A program made the translations under genes and the position numbers. 64,000 nucleotides of DNA from Nostoc sp. TH1S01 (lineage in GTDB: Bacteria; Cyanobacteriota; Cyanobacteriia; Cyanobacteriales; Nostocaceae): contig JAGKSW010000100.1 of assembly GCA_018993265.1 (NCBI GenBank), forward strand, positions 22,526 to 86,525, in the 5' to 3' direction. Each line of letters opens with the position of its first letter. Within the stretch, counting starts at the first letter, position 1. Positions 25,481 through 35,013 of the stretch are shown piece after piece. The notes below the pieces were generated by a model. The model had not been told where the DNA came from, did no database searches, and saw only the letters and a program-made list of their open reading frames with translations.

Positions 25481-26924
25481 AAAAATAATTATCGATCCCG
25501 TTACCCGCATTGAAGGACATGCCAAGATTAGTATTTTTTTGGATGATGCGGGTCAGGTGAGTGATGCTCACTTTCATGTCACGGAATTTCGCGGGTTTGA
25601 AAAGTTTTGCGAAGGTCGGCCGCTGTGGGAAATGCCAGCAATTACCGCTAGGGTTTGTGGTATTTGTCCGGTGAGTCATTTGTTAGCTTCTGCCAAAGCA
25701 GGCGATCGCATTTTAGCTGTGACTATCCCAGCAACTGCTGCTAAACTCCGACGGTTGATGAATCTAGGGCAAATTCTCCAATCCCATGCGCTGAGTTTCT
25801 TTCATCTCAGCGCCCCCGATTTTTTATTGGGAATGGATAGCAATCCCCAAACCCGCAATGTCTTCGGTTTAATTGCGGCGGAACCAGAATTTGCTCGTGG
25901 TGGAATTCGCTTACGTCAATTTGGGCAAGAAATTATCGAGTTACTGGGAGGACAAAAGATTCATCCAGCTTGGGCGGTTCCCGGTGGTGTGCGCGAACCA
26001 CTCACACCAGAAAAACGCAGCCATATCCAAAACCGTATTCCCGAAGCCCGCACCACGATTTTAGATGCTTTGGCGAGATTTAAACACTTGCTCGATGATT
26101 ATGCCGCAGAAGCCCAAACCTTTGGTAATTTCCCTAGTTTATTTATGGGGTTAGTCACTCCCAATGGTTTATGGGAAACTTACGATGGAAATCTCCGCTT
26201 TGTGGATAGTGCAGGTAATATCCTTGCCGATAAACTCGACTCTACACGCTATCAAGAATTTATTGGGGAAGCAGTTCAACCAGACTCTTACTTAAAATCT
26301 CCCTACTATCGACCCTTGGGTTATCCTAACCAAAATGACCATTGTCGGATAGATAGTGGGATGTATCGAGTCGGGCCTCTGGCAAGGTTAAATATTTGTA
26401 ATCGAATTGGGACACCTTTAGCTGATCAAGAATTACAAGAATTCCGCGATCGCGGTCAAGGTACAGTCAAGTCATCTTTCTTTTATCACTATGCCCGCTT
26501 AATCGAAATTCTGGCTTGTATTGAACACATTGAAATCTTACTTGAAGACCCAGACATTTTATCAAAACGGTTGCGTGCCGAAGCTGGCATTAATCAGCTA
26601 GAAGGAGTTGGTGTCAGCGAAGCACCACGGGGTACATTATTTCATCACTATCGCGTTGATGAAAATGGTTTACTGCAAAAGGTAAATTTAATCATTGCTA
26701 CAGGACAAAATAACCTCGCAATGAATCGCACAGTTGCTCAAATTGCCCGACATTTCATTCAAGGTAATGAAATTCCTGAAGGAATGCTCAACCGTGTTGA
26801 AGCCGGAATTCGAGCTTTTGACCCCTGTTTAAGTTGTTCAACTCACGCCGCCGGACAAATGCCTTTACAAATCCAATTAGTAGCAGCCGATGGCAATATT
26901 ATCACTCAAGTTTGGCGGCATTAA
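25476..26924 (+). CDS. hoxH: [NiFe] hydrogenase large subunit HoxH
   Basis: 482-aa catalytic subunit holding the NiFe(CN)2CO centre. The N-terminal L1 motif is [14 protein letters not shown] and the C-terminal L2 motif is DPCLSCSTH; together they give the four Ni-ligating cysteines. Twenty-five residues follow the L2 His, ending ITQVWRH, which is the tail normally removed by the HoxW protease after cofactor insertion. The ATG at 25476 lies in a TAATGAC heptamer array, and no clear Shine-Dalgarno is at normal distance (GGGAG is about 30 bases away). The 3' end overlaps the convergent redoxin gene by 23 bases. No maturation (hyp, hoxW) genes are in the window. Confidence 0.97.
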   Translation: MTKIIIDPVTRIEGHAKISIFLDDAGQVSDAHFHVTEFRGFEKFCEGRPLWEMPAITARVCGICPVSHLLASAKAGDRILAVTIPATAAKLRRLMNLGQILQSHALSFFHLSAPDFLLGMDSNPQTRNVFGLIAAEPEFARGGIRLRQFGQEIIELLGGQKIHPAWAVPGGVREPLTPEKRSHIQNRIPEARTTILDALARFKHLLDDYAAEAQTFGNFPSLFMGLVTPNGLWETYDGNLRFVDSAGNILADKLDSTRYQEFIGEAVQPDSYLKSPYYRPLGYPNQNDHCRIDSGMYRVGPLARLNICNRIGTPLADQELQEFRDRGQGTVKSSFFYHYARLIEILACIEHIEILLEDPDILSKRLRAEAGINQLEGVGVSEAPRGTLFHHYRVDENGLLQKVNLIIATGQNNLAMNRTVAQIARHFIQGNEIPEGMLNRVEAGIRAFDPCLSCSTHAAGQMPLQIQLVAADGNIITQVWRH

Positions 26925-27453
26925 ATTGTGCTAATAATGTCTCCACACTCGCATTATGATCTAAAAAAGAAAACAAATGGCGATAAAGTAATTTACCATC
27001 TTTATCTAACACAAACTGTGCTGGTAAAGGCGCTCCCAAGGCTTGCCCGACTCTATATCTCCGAAATACTTGGCAACTTGGGTCACTTAACAAGGGCATT
27101 TTTAAGCCTAAATCTTGCACAACTATTTGACTCTGCTTTTCATCGGTACTTGTAATCATCAAAACTTCAATACCGCGTTTTGTAAATTCCTCATAGTTTT
27201 CATTCAAAGCTTTAATATGGGGATAACAAAACGGGCAATATTGCTTTTCAGTAAAGATGCGGGTAAAAGCCAGTAATACTGGTTGCTTACCGCGATAATC
27301 TGATAATTTAACTAAATTCCCGTTAGTAATATCCGGTAATTGAAAATCAGGCGTTCCTATTTCCACATGGAAGTAACTAGTTGCTGGTATTGGCAAAAAG
27401 TTACGGAAGAATCGCTCATTAAATAAGCCGCTGAAATCAGTTGAAGTTAGCAT
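26902..27453 (-). CDS. AhpC/TSA-family peroxiredoxin-like protein
   Basis: 183-aa thioredoxin-fold redoxin. [10 protein letters not shown] and [15 protein letters not shown] are the usual start of AhpC/TSA domains. The active-site region reads [11 protein letters not shown], a CxxC rather than the TxxC of classical peroxiredoxins, so it may act more like a thiol-disulfide or Prx-like reductase. No second resolving Cys is near the C-terminus, although SDPSCQVF offers another. It is convergent with hoxH and overlaps its last 23 bases. Confidence 0.85.
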   Translation of the reverse strand: MLTSTDFSGLFNERFFRNFLPIPATSYFHVEIGTPDFQLPDITNGNLVKLSDYRGKQPVLLAFTRIFTEKQYCPFCYPHIKALNENYEEFTKRGIEVLMITSTDEKQSQIVVQDLGLKMPLLSDPSCQVFRRYRVGQALGAPLPAQFVLDKDGKLLYRHLFSFLDHNASVETLLAQFNAAKLE

Positions 27454-27622
27454 ATTTTTCTTTTTAAAATAACAAGTCTAATTTCATATCAGCCGCACTG
27501 AGTTGACGTTACCAACTAACATCTAAACGCCAACCTGAATTGTCGTTTCTTCGTCATTCTGACGGGTTGCTGTTGTAGTTCTTGCAGCCGCTCACTAGCT
27601 AGATTTTTGCCCAAATTTATAT

Positions 27623-28504
27623 TTATCGCCTTTCTAGCCAAGTTTGTAAATCAGCCAAACTAGTAAAATCTAACAATGCTTCACTCAAATCTTCTAAAAC
27701 AGACAAAGGTAAGCCCGTAATTGCTGAACGCATTTCCTGCGAGAGTTCGCCAAATCGCTTAGTCAGCTGTCGAATTACAAGTTTAACTGTAGCTTCCTCA
27801 CGACCTTCCTCACGCCCTTCCTCACGACCTTCCTCGCGTCCTTCCTCGCGTCCTTCTTCCTTGATTTCTCGATAAACTCTGGTTTCTTTGAGTGTGATTC
27901 CCAGCATAGACTCAACTTCCATCCTGCTTAATTGTTCAAATTTGTACACCATAATTGTTGTGATCATCTCTATTATGGCGCGGCTGGCTTGCTCAGTTAG
28001 TTCTTGGGTTCTGCTTAACAAATACCTGGCTTCTTGTGGTGCTTGGCTTTCCTCTACAGTAGTCAGTACCATCAATGCTACCCAAATTGGTAAGGAGCGA
28101 ATATCCCCTAATTCATCCAAATACACTCTATGCACTTGTTCGCCGTTCAATAATGAGCGATGAGGATAAATATCACTCTGTTCAATATTGCGTGATGGGT
28201 AAATAATTACTGCTTGCCAATCGCTAAATCTGGCACGGTTGCGATAGAAATATAGTGAAGATTCCGCAAATACTCTTTCGTAAAGCTGTTCATCTGTTTG
28301 GAATTGTACCTCACAAAAATATACAACTCCTGCACTTTGATTTTCTGGTGGCAGAAACACACCGTCAATTTCAAATCTCGGTTCTTTTATCGCAACAGAA
28401 TCAAATCGATAAGCATCTGCATTGCTTGGCGGTGTTGTTAGTAATTGAAACAACAGTGTAGGAGATTGTTGAAACAGTTTATAAAAAATAGAATCTCGGC
28501 GCAT
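27623..28504 (-). CDS. Rpn-family (DUF2887/DUF4351) putative nuclease
   Basis: 293 aa. The N-terminal half is a PD-(D/E)XK-like Rpn/DUF2887 domain: FYKLFQQSPTLLFQLL, the acidic residue in FEIDGVFLPP, and the YFCEVQFQTD strand with the E-x-Q signature. The C-terminal DUF4351 reads VKLVIRQLTKRFGELSQEM...DLQTWLERR. Between them EEGREEGREEGREEG is encoded by a perfect-to-near-perfect 12-bp tandem repeat (27803-27858). Family members promote recombination and resemble transposon-borne nucleases. These proteins are very numerous in cyanobacteria, so this is probably an accessory gene. Confidence 0.88.
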   Translation of the reverse strand: MRRDSIFYKLFQQSPTLLFQLLTTPPSNADAYRFDSVAIKEPRFEIDGVFLPPENQSAGVVYFCEVQFQTDEQLYERVFAESSLYFYRNRARFSDWQAVIIYPSRNIEQSDIYPHRSLLNGEQVHRVYLDELGDIRSLPIWVALMVLTTVEESQAPQEARYLLSRTQELTEQASRAIIEMITTIMVYKFEQLSRMEVESMLGITLKETRVYREIKEEGREEGREEGREEGREEGREEATVKLVIRQLTKRFGELSQEMRSAITGLPLSVLEDLSEALLDFTSLADLQTWLERR

Positions 28505-28595
28505 AAAATGTTATTAGGAAGCTGCGCCACATATATTACCAACTTGTGATATTTAAAGCTGATTAACTGCTAATTTTTGGATAAAAAATCATAAA

Positions 28596-28648
28596 ACCAC
28601 AGATAAATACTGAAATTTACACTGATTTTATCTAATGTTTATCTGTGG
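28596..28648. repeat. Inverted repeat CCACAGATAAA
   Basis: Arms CCACAGATAAA and TTTATCTGTGG pair perfectly across a 31-nt loop. It lies between the Rpn gene start and the peroxiredoxin terminator. Function unknown; it resembles dispersed repeats rather than an operator. Confidence 0.55.
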
Positions 28649-28665
28649 TAGGGATGAATTTTGCC

Positions 28666-28696
28666 TTCAATTCCAATAAATGCTATTGGAATTGAA
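28666..28696 (-). terminator. Terminator-like hairpin after 2-Cys peroxiredoxin
   Basis: TTCAATTCCAATA and its exact complement form a 13-bp stem with a 5-nt loop. On the minus strand it begins 12 nt after the peroxiredoxin stop and continues into GGCAAAATTC. Position and stem strength favour transcription termination, although the U-tract is weak. Confidence 0.6.
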
Positions 28697-28708
28697 AGCG
28701 AAAAAATT

Positions 28709-29320
28709 CTAGACAGAAGCGAAGTAAACTTTAGACTTCACAGGGTCAGGAGTCATTGTCTGATCACCTGGTTGCCAACCAGCGGGGCAAACTTCGTCTG
28801 GATGTGATTGGACGTGCTGAATAGCTTGTAATGTCCGTAGGGTTTCATCAACGCTACGACCAAAGGCTAGGTTGTTAATGGTAGCGTGTTGAATGATACC
28901 ATCTTTGTCAATCAGGAATAGACCACGCAATGCAACGCCTGCTGCTGGATCAAGCACGTTGTAAGCTGCGCTAATCTCTTTCTTGATGTCGGAAACTAGG
29001 GGATAATTGAGGTCGCCTACGCCACCTGATTTGCGATCGGTTTGAATCCAAGCGAGGTGGGAGAACTCACTATCAACAGAAACACCGAGAACTTCAGTGT
29101 TAAGTTTCTTGAATTCTTCGTAGCGATCGCTAAATGCTGTGATTTCAGTAGGACAAACAAAGGTAAAGTCTAGGGGGTAGAAAAATAAGACAACATACTT
29201 ACCGCGATAGTCGGAAAGTTTGACTGTCTTGAATTCCTGATCAAATACAGCGGTTGCTGTAAAATCGGGAGCTTGTTGACCAACGCGGAGGCTTCCTTCT
29301 GTTCCGTAAGTGAGGGACAT
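28709..29320 (-). CDS. Typical 2-Cys peroxiredoxin
   Basis: 203-aa thiol peroxidase. The peroxidatic Cys56 is in DFTFVCPTE and the resolving Cys in [11 protein letters not shown] near residue 178. The insertion [10 protein letters not shown] and the C-terminal YF (SKVYFASV) are the features linked with over-oxidation-sensitive, eukaryote/plastid-like Prx. It detoxifies hydrogen peroxide and alkyl peroxides using thioredoxin. A palindrome at 29477-29501 sits in the divergent region shared with the debranching-enzyme gene. Confidence 0.95.
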   Translation of the reverse strand: MSLTYGTEGSLRVGQQAPDFTATAVFDQEFKTVKLSDYRGKYVVLFFYPLDFTFVCPTEITAFSDRYEEFKKLNTEVLGVSVDSEFSHLAWIQTDRKSGGVGDLNYPLVSDIKKEISAAYNVLDPAAGVALRGLFLIDKDGIIQHATINNLAFGRSVDETLRTLQAIQHVQSHPDEVCPAGWQPGDQTMTPDPVKSKVYFASV

Positions 29321-29476
29321 TAACCTAATTCTCCTTCAACTTATATTCCGTTTTAGTAGCGTTAGAGTTCGGGTCAGGTAAAACTCACCCATCCACGCTG
29401 TCTCACCTTTCAGGTTCACAGTCCCCTACGGAGGGAAACCCTCCTTCAGGGCTGGTTCACAGTTTAATTACGATCT

Positions 29477-29501
29477 GTTACGACTATATCATAGTCATAA
29501 C
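29477..29501. promoter_or_regulatory. Imperfect palindrome, candidate operator
   Basis: GTTAcGACTAT and ATAGTCaTAAC face each other across 3 nt, a 10-of-11 inverted repeat. It ends 15 bases before the ATG of the debranching enzyme and lies about 157 bases upstream of the peroxiredoxin start. Size and symmetry suit a dimeric regulator. The regulator is unknown. Confidence 0.45.
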
Positions 29502-29516
29502 GATTTTGAGTAGCAA

Positions 29517-31631
29517 ATGACCAATTTAGATACAAGAGAATGGTTACTCACCAATGGCTTGGGCAGTTTTGCCAGTGGTACAGTTTCTGATGTCCGCACA
29601 CGCACCTACCACGGTTGGTTGTTTGCTGCTACAAATCCGCCGTCTGGGCGCACCCTTTTGTTATCACACCTAGAAGCGAGTTTGGAAGTATCAAAGGGAG
29701 TCGTAGCACTAGGGACAAATATCTGGGGTAGTGGTGAGATTAAGCCGACAGGTTACGAACTACTACGATCTTTCGATATTAACCCAGTACCCAAATGGAT
29801 TTGGGGTGAAGATAACTGGCAGTTAAGTAGGCAACTGCTAATGCCCTATGGTGTTGAGGGGAGTAGGGAAAATAGCCCCCACTCTCATAGAATTTTGATT
29901 CACTATCGTTATGACGGCGTAGAGACAGCGATTTTAAAACTACGGTTACTCATTTGCGATCGCGACTTTCATCGTCAACAAACCGCAGTAGGTTTACAAT
30001 TTTCCCAATTACTAGGACAACAACAAGTTTGCCTACAAGCGATCGCATCTGGGCATTTTGGTAAACCTTGGTATTTACGTTGGACGCAGGGTCAATATCA
30101 AGCAGACGCATTTTGGTACTGGAATTACGTCTTACCAGAAGAAACACGCCGGGGATTAAGTGATTATGAAGACCTTTACAGTCCTGGCTATTTAATTGTC
30201 ACTCTCCAGCCAGGAGATGCTATCACCCTAGAAGCAAGATTGGGTTTTCCTGACCCACAGCAAACTCCTCTATTACCCGAAAGCTTTGCAGAAGCAGTAG
30301 AAGCAGAACAAGAAAGACTCTGCCAGATTTTTGGATGTAGTAAAACAAAAAATACTGAATGGGAATTAGGCTCTGGAGGCTGGGCGCTGTTAAAAGATAG
30401 AGGAGCAGGAGTGCAGGGTGCAGGCGGAAGACTATTCTCTCTTGCTCCGTATACTCTTCCCGATCTTCAATCTCTCATCTGGGAACGCCTACTCAAAGCC
30501 AGCGATCAATTTATTGTTTATCGGGCTGCTGTTGCTGGCCCAACAATCATTGCAGGTTATCACTGGTTTAATGACAGGGGGCGTGATGCGTTAATTGCCT
30601 TACCCGGTCTAGCATTAGTGGCGCAACGCTATGAATTAGCCAAAGGGCTATTACACACTTTTGGGCGTTATTGTCGCCACGGTTTAATTCCGAATACCTT
30701 TCCAGATATTGATGGTGAGCCATATTACAACAGTATTGATGCGGCGCTATGGTGGATTGAAACATTAGGGCTTTACTTAGAAGCTACCCAAGACTGGGAA
30801 TTTTTGGCAGACCAATTCCCGATAGTGCAGCAAATCCACAAAGCCTTTGTGGGGGGTACACGTTATAACATCCAAGTTGATGCTACTGATGGATTAGTAG
30901 GTTGGTATGCTCGCGGTGTAGCTTTAACTTGGATGGATGCACTAGTCAACGGCCAGCCTGTAACGCCTCGTCATGGTAAGCCAGTAGAGATTAATGCCCT
31001 GTGGTACTCTGCTTTGTGTTGGATGAGTCAATGGGCGCAACGCTTAAGTCAAATGCCCGTGGATGATGCACCACGTCTAGCAAAACAGGCACAACGTTAT
31101 ACACAACAAGCACAACAAGTAAAAATTTCCCTGCAAAAATTCTGGAATCCAATGCTGGGTTACTTGTATGACACCATTGAACCAGACGATCGCCGCAATT
31201 CCCAAATTCGCCCCAATGCTGTGATTGCATTGTCTTTACACCATTGTGGATTTTCCCAACAACAAGGTCGTCAGATACTCGACTTAGCCACCTATCGCTT
31301 GCTGACTCCCTATGGCCTTCGCAGCCTGGATGCGATTGATCCAGAATACGTTGGTAAGTACACAGGTATGCCCCACGATCGCGATCGCGCTTACCATCAA
31401 GGTACAGTTTGGAGTTGGTTGATTGGGCCGTTTATTCGTGCTTGGCAACGTTTTTATCCCAAACAACCACTGCCTTTTAATTGGCAACCTCTCATCGACC
31501 ATTTTCTTTCAGATGGTTGTCTTGGCTCCATTTCCGAAATTTTTGATGGCGACCCACCACACACCCCCAGAGGTGCGATCGCCCAAGCTTGGTCAGTGGC
31601 CGAGGTAATGCGTCATATCAATGAATTTTGA
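29517..31631 (+). CDS. Glycogen debranching enzyme (amylo-alpha-1,6-glucosidase)
   Basis: 704-aa protein of the prokaryotic GDE type, with an N-terminal beta-sandwich domain (EWLLTNGLGSFASGTVSDVRT, TRTYHGWLFAA) and a C-terminal (alpha/alpha)6 glucoamylase-like barrel. Barrel signatures include AGYHWFNDRGRDALIALPGL, FPDIDGEPYYNSIDAALWW, RPNAVIALSLHHCG and YHQGTVWSWLIGPFI. It removes alpha-1,6 branches from glycogen, releasing glucose. The segment around residues 290-312 (KDRGAGVQGAGGRLFS) looks like a small repeat-derived insertion. ATG 29517 is used. Confidence 0.93.
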   Translation: MTNLDTREWLLTNGLGSFASGTVSDVRTRTYHGWLFAATNPPSGRTLLLSHLEASLEVSKGVVALGTNIWGSGEIKPTGYELLRSFDINPVPKWIWGEDNWQLSRQLLMPYGVEGSRENSPHSHRILIHYRYDGVETAILKLRLLICDRDFHRQQTAVGLQFSQLLGQQQVCLQAIASGHFGKPWYLRWTQGQYQADAFWYWNYVLPEETRRGLSDYEDLYSPGYLIVTLQPGDAITLEARLGFPDPQQTPLLPESFAEAVEAEQERLCQIFGCSKTKNTEWELGSGGWALLKDRGAGVQGAGGRLFSLAPYTLPDLQSLIWERLLKASDQFIVYRAAVAGPTIIAGYHWFNDRGRDALIALPGLALVAQRYELAKGLLHTFGRYCRHGLIPNTFPDIDGEPYYNSIDAALWWIETLGLYLEATQDWEFLADQFPIVQQIHKAFVGGTRYNIQVDATDGLVGWYARGVALTWMDALVNGQPVTPRHGKPVEINALWYSALCWMSQWAQRLSQMPVDDAPRLAKQAQRYTQQAQQVKISLQKFWNPMLGYLYDTIEPDDRRNSQIRPNAVIALSLHHCGFSQQQGRQILDLATYRLLTPYGLRSLDAIDPEYVGKYTGMPHDRDRAYHQGTVWSWLIGPFIRAWQRFYPKQPLPFNWQPLIDHFLSDGCLGSISEIFDGDPPHTPRGAIAQAWSVAEVMRHINEF

Positions 31632-31730
31632 TTGCACCTCTCCCTCTACTCACCACTCACCACTCCCCACTCCCTACTCTATAAGTCCTACTATTAAAAA
31701 GTGCCTCTTGAATACTAACTACCGCTACCC

Positions 31731-33281
31731 ATGCCTTTATCGCGCATAGTAACGTTAATCGTTGGTCTAATTGTCATTTTGGCAATGAGCCTGTGGCTGA
31801 TAGATTCCCTATCGCGCCTTTATTGGCAATTGTCTTATTCACCATTACTCGGAAATTTGCTGCTGTTGCTGCTAGTTGTCTTGATTGGTGGGTTAGTGGC
31901 GGCGTTTGTTTATTACGTTTTGGTGCTTCAGGCTGGAGAAAAACGTTCTCGCCAAGGGCGCAGGCGCGTGACAGCAGCGCAAATCCCAGCGGCAAAATCG
32001 GATGCAGCTTCTTCCACACTCCAAGCTGTGCGCCAACAAGTATCACAAATTCAAGATGAAGTAGCACGTCAAGCGTTATTAAGCCGATCGCGGGAAATTG
32101 AAGCTAATTTAGCACGGGGTGAAATTCAAGTTGTGGTGTTTGGTACAGGAAGCGCAGGTAAAACTTCCCTGGTAAATGCGATTATGGGGCGGATGGTAGG
32201 TCAAGTAAATGCGCCAATGGGAACAACGACCGTAGGCGAAACTTATTGTCTGCGGTTAAAGGGATTAGAACGCAAAATTTTAATTACCGACACACCCGGA
32301 ATTTTAGAAGCAGGTGTCGCCGGTACAGAACGGGAACAGTTAGCGAGAGAATTAGCGACAGCCGCAGATTTATTGTTGTTTGTGGTGGATAATGACCTGC
32401 GTCGCTCAGAATATGAACCATTGCGGGGTTTAGCAGAAATTGGCAAGCGATCGCTGTTAATTCTCAATAAAACAGACCTTTACACCGATGAAAATAAAGA
32501 AGTAATTTTAGCGCGGTTGCGCGAACGAGTCCGGGGCTTTATTGCAGCTAATGATGTGGTTGCGATCGCTGCTAACCCCCAATCGGCACAATTAGAAACA
32601 GGGGAACTATATCAACCAGAACCCGATATTGTGCCATTGCTGAGGCGGATGGCGGCTGTGTTGCGGGCTGAGGGTGAAGATTTAGTAGCAGATAACATTT
32701 TGCTGCAATCTTTACGTTTGGGTGAAGAAGCACGTAAACTGATCGATGCCCAGCGCCGTCGTCAAGCCGATAAAATTGTTGAGCGATTTCAGTGGATTGG
32801 GGCTGGTGTCGTTTCGGTTACACCCTTACCAGTCGTAGATTTATTGGCGACAGCCGCCGTCAACGCCCAAATGGTTGTAGAAATTGGTAGAGTCTACGGC
32901 TGCGAGTTGAACATGGAACGCGGGCGGGAGTTAGCTTTATCTTTGGCAAAAACTATTGCTAGTTTGGGGATAGTCAAAGGCGCGATTCAATTAGTCTCTA
33001 CGGCTTTGCAACTGAATGTCGCCACATTTATTATTGGCAGAGCCATTCAAGGCGTAACTGCGGCATATTTAACCCGGATTGCCGGCAAAAGTTTTATTGA
33101 GTATTTTCGCCATGATCAAGATTGGGGCGACGGCGGAATGACCGAGGTAGTGCAGCGTCAGTTTCAAATTAACCGTCGTGATGAGTTTATTAAAGCTTTT
33201 ATCCAAGAAGCGATCGCCAGAGTTGTCAAACCTTTACAAGACAAAGTAGAAGCAATTGACCAAGATGAAGAAGCTCAGTAG
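31731..33281 (+). CDS. Membrane-anchored Era-like GTPase with DUF697 domain
   Basis: 516 aa. Two N-terminal hydrophobic spans (VTLIVGLIVILAMSLWLI; LLGNLLLLLLVVLIGGLVAA) anchor it to a membrane. The G domain follows: G1 GTGSAGKTSL, G2 TTTVGE, G3 DTPG, G4 NKTD. The C-terminal DUF697 region contains VVSVTPLPVVDLLATAAVNA and a further hydrophobic stretch. This is the YcjF/DUF697 GTPase group, common in cyanobacteria, with a role still unclear. It begins 99 bases after the debranching enzyme, across CACTCCCTACTC repeats. Confidence 0.9.
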   Translation: MPLSRIVTLIVGLIVILAMSLWLIDSLSRLYWQLSYSPLLGNLLLLLLVVLIGGLVAAFVYYVLVLQAGEKRSRQGRRRVTAAQIPAAKSDAASSTLQAVRQQVSQIQDEVARQALLSRSREIEANLARGEIQVVVFGTGSAGKTSLVNAIMGRMVGQVNAPMGTTTVGETYCLRLKGLERKILITDTPGILEAGVAGTEREQLARELATAADLLLFVVDNDLRRSEYEPLRGLAEIGKRSLLILNKTDLYTDENKEVILARLRERVRGFIAANDVVAIAANPQSAQLETGELYQPEPDIVPLLRRMAAVLRAEGEDLVADNILLQSLRLGEEARKLIDAQRRRQADKIVERFQWIGAGVVSVTPLPVVDLLATAAVNAQMVVEIGRVYGCELNMERGRELALSLAKTIASLGIVKGAIQLVSTALQLNVATFIIGRAIQGVTAAYLTRIAGKSFIEYFRHDQDWGDGGMTEVVQRQFQINRRDEFIKAFIQEAIARVVKPLQDKVEAIDQDEEAQ

Positions 33282-33298
33282 TCCTCAGTGCTGAGTGC

Positions 33299-33506
33299 CT
33301 ACGGTGTAAACACAAATCCGGGTTGAGTGCATCTATCCCGCCTCGGAATCAATTCCGAGTCTCATAGCGCAAGTCCTCTTGGGAGGACTCAACCAGAAGT
33401 TCATTTCAGTCCACGCTTTGTGGACTTTGGCTATGAGCCTGGAACTTTAGTTCTAGGCGGGATGCGGTTTCATTCAGCAAATTTTCGACTTGTGTGTACA
33501 CGGTAG
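33299..33506. mobile_element. 208-bp MITE-like folded element, copy 1
   Basis: The ends are inverted repeats: CTACGGTGTAAACACAA at the left, and a right end whose complement is CTACCGTGTACACACAA. The 11-base sequence GTGCTGAGTGC lies on both sides, as a target duplication would, though it falls in a TGCTGAG repeat. The inside folds: CCCGCCT/AGGCGGG and CTCATAGC/GCTATGAG closing stems, hairpins CTCGGAAT/ATTCCGAG (33342-33359), AGTCCTC/GAGGACT (33372-33389), AGTCCAC/GTGGACT (33408-33426) and GAACT/AGTTC. No ORF. The second copy is at 50170-50377. Confidence 0.85.
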
Positions 33507-34177
33507 GTGCTGAGTGCTGAGTAACAAGACTAACCCCTAACCTCTAGCCCCTAGCCCCTAATCCCTTTCATTGTAAACTTTCCACTAAGGAAAATTTACG
33601 TAAGTATTATGGCATATTCTGACATCAGTATTGACAAATCCTTACTTTATCAAATACTGAGAGAATTTTCCCCTAAATAATACTGAAATAATAATTTAAT
33701 CTTTTCGTAAAATAACCCTATTTTTATTGCCGTTTTTATTTTCTACTGACAGTATGGAAATGTGCAAAGGCAACGATGACCATCGAGCTTCAATGAACTA
33801 GGGAGTTAATTAGAGATGTAAGGCAGCCAGCTAAATTAGTGTAATTATTTAATTGAGCAAGTGCGTAGCCACACAAACATTTTTGAAATAGAAAAAGCTA
33901 TTTGACCTCATAATTTTGAATTCCGAAAATTTGCGTAAATATCGCTGTTACAGCCCAATTTTATGCGGATTCAGCATTATGCAAAAAGTAGGAAATCACT
34001 TAAAAGAAACTACCAAGGTTATCAAGCTTGCTGATATAAAACTTGCCATTAATACAATTACTTCATATCTGATTTCTACATATCTAGGTATTTTTTCTCT
34101 AGTTTGGAAGTAATTTGGCAAAAAGTTTATTTACGATTCCCCATTTTATGAAACCTACTTTTGGAGAAACTCAACTC
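33507..34177. other. Intergenic stretch upstream of PEP-CTERM gene
   Basis: After the folded element come TGCTGAG heptamers and CCTCTAGCCCCTAGCCCC simple repeats, then AT-rich sequence. A frame of 65 codons at 33916-34113 lacks protein-like features and I do not call it. The promoter of the PEP-CTERM gene must lie here. Confidence 0.45.
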
Positions 34178-34807
34178 ATGCTGACAACATCCTACAAAAA
34201 ACTATCTCAAGCTACTGCTGGTATTGCCCTAAGTGCTGCTATGTTAGCTGCTGTGGGTAATGCTCCCGCCCAAGCTGTAACTTTAAAAACATTTAATATC
34301 TCTGGAGAATTTGCATCTCAAGCAATTTCTGGTTCAACGGGAGTAGCTGTAGGATTACAAAATGGTTCTTTTTCTGGAACTTATACAGTAGATATAGACA
34401 AACTACCGACTGCTACAAGCGTCTATTTGAATGATTGGTCTATCATTCTCAAAGATGCTTCTAACAATGTTTTGAAAACATTTTCTAGCAGCTTGCTGGG
34501 ACACACTGGTCAAGTTATGCAGAATAACTTGCTATTTAGCAACAACATAGGTACAAACGAAGGTGAAGTCACAGAAAGTTTTGGATTAAAATTCCCTTCT
34601 GGTTTTACAGGCTTACCTATGGCTGTTGCATCCAGTGGCAGATTCAGTAGTGTCATAGACATCAACGATAATTTAATTGCTGGAAGATTAGCCATCAAAT
34701 CTGCAACTGTCGAACCAGTTCCTGAACCTGTTTCTACTGCTGGTGTTGCTGTTGCTGGTGTTGTAGGTTTATGGATGAAGCGTAAGCAAAAATCTTCCAT
34801 AGCATAG
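34178..34807 (+). CDS. PEP-CTERM sorting-domain protein
   Basis: 209 aa from ATG 34178 (GGAG about 12 bases upstream; ATG 34148 is an alternative). The signal peptide MLTTSYKKLSQATAGIALSA runs to NAPAQAVT. The mature part is Ser/Thr/Gly-rich with no recognised fold and no cysteine. The C-terminus carries PVPEPVSTAGVAVAGVVGLW followed by MKRKQKSS, the PEP-CTERM tripartite signal. It should be exported and processed by exosortase. Function is unknown. Confidence 0.85.
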   Translation: MLTTSYKKLSQATAGIALSAAMLAAVGNAPAQAVTLKTFNISGEFASQAISGSTGVAVGLQNGSFSGTYTVDIDKLPTATSVYLNDWSIILKDASNNVLKTFSSSLLGHTGQVMQNNLLFSNNIGTNEGEVTESFGLKFPSGFTGLPMAVASSGRFSSVIDINDNLIAGRLAIKSATVEPVPEPVSTAGVAVAGVVGLWMKRKQKSSIA

Positions 34808-34887
34808 TTGCATTCCTGAAAGACGGGGATAATTCATAAACTGGATTAGCTTGATTGCAGAGTTATTTTCTACGCAAATACGCACTA

Positions 34888-34924
34888 GGGTTCCTTCTCT
34901 CCTCGCAAAGGAACCTTTTTCTTT
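34888..34924 (+). terminator. Rho-independent terminator
   Basis: GGTTCCTT and AAGGAACC form an 8-bp stem followed directly by TTTTTCTTT. It lies about 80 bases after the PEP-CTERM stop codon on the same strand and is a textbook intrinsic terminator. Confidence 0.85.
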
Positions 34925-34927
34925 GGT

Positions 34928-35013
34928 AGGAATTACGCAGTGATACGAAAAAACCCTTACACCCCTACACCCTCACACCCATTCTTAACAAACAACCTTT
35001 GTGCGTAAGTCCT
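34928..35013. mobile_element. Short MITE-like element, ends AGGAATTACGCA/TGCGTAAGTCCT
   Basis: 86 bp bounded by inverted ends (11 of 12 complementary). The centre is low-complexity (CCCTTACACCCCTACACCC). A second element with nearly the same ends (AGGACTGACGCA ... TGCGTAAGTCCT) is at 61964-62054. No coding frame. Confidence 0.6.

Noticed and set aside
26902..26924. hoxH and redoxin overlap as a sign of a wrong gene end
   Set aside because: Both C-termini are family-consistent (the HoxH tail after the L2 motif, and the redoxin C-terminal helix), so a true convergent overlap is more likely.
33916..34113. 65-codon frame before the PEP-CTERM gene
   Set aside because: No Shine-Dalgarno and no recognisable features; likely chance in AT-rich DNA.
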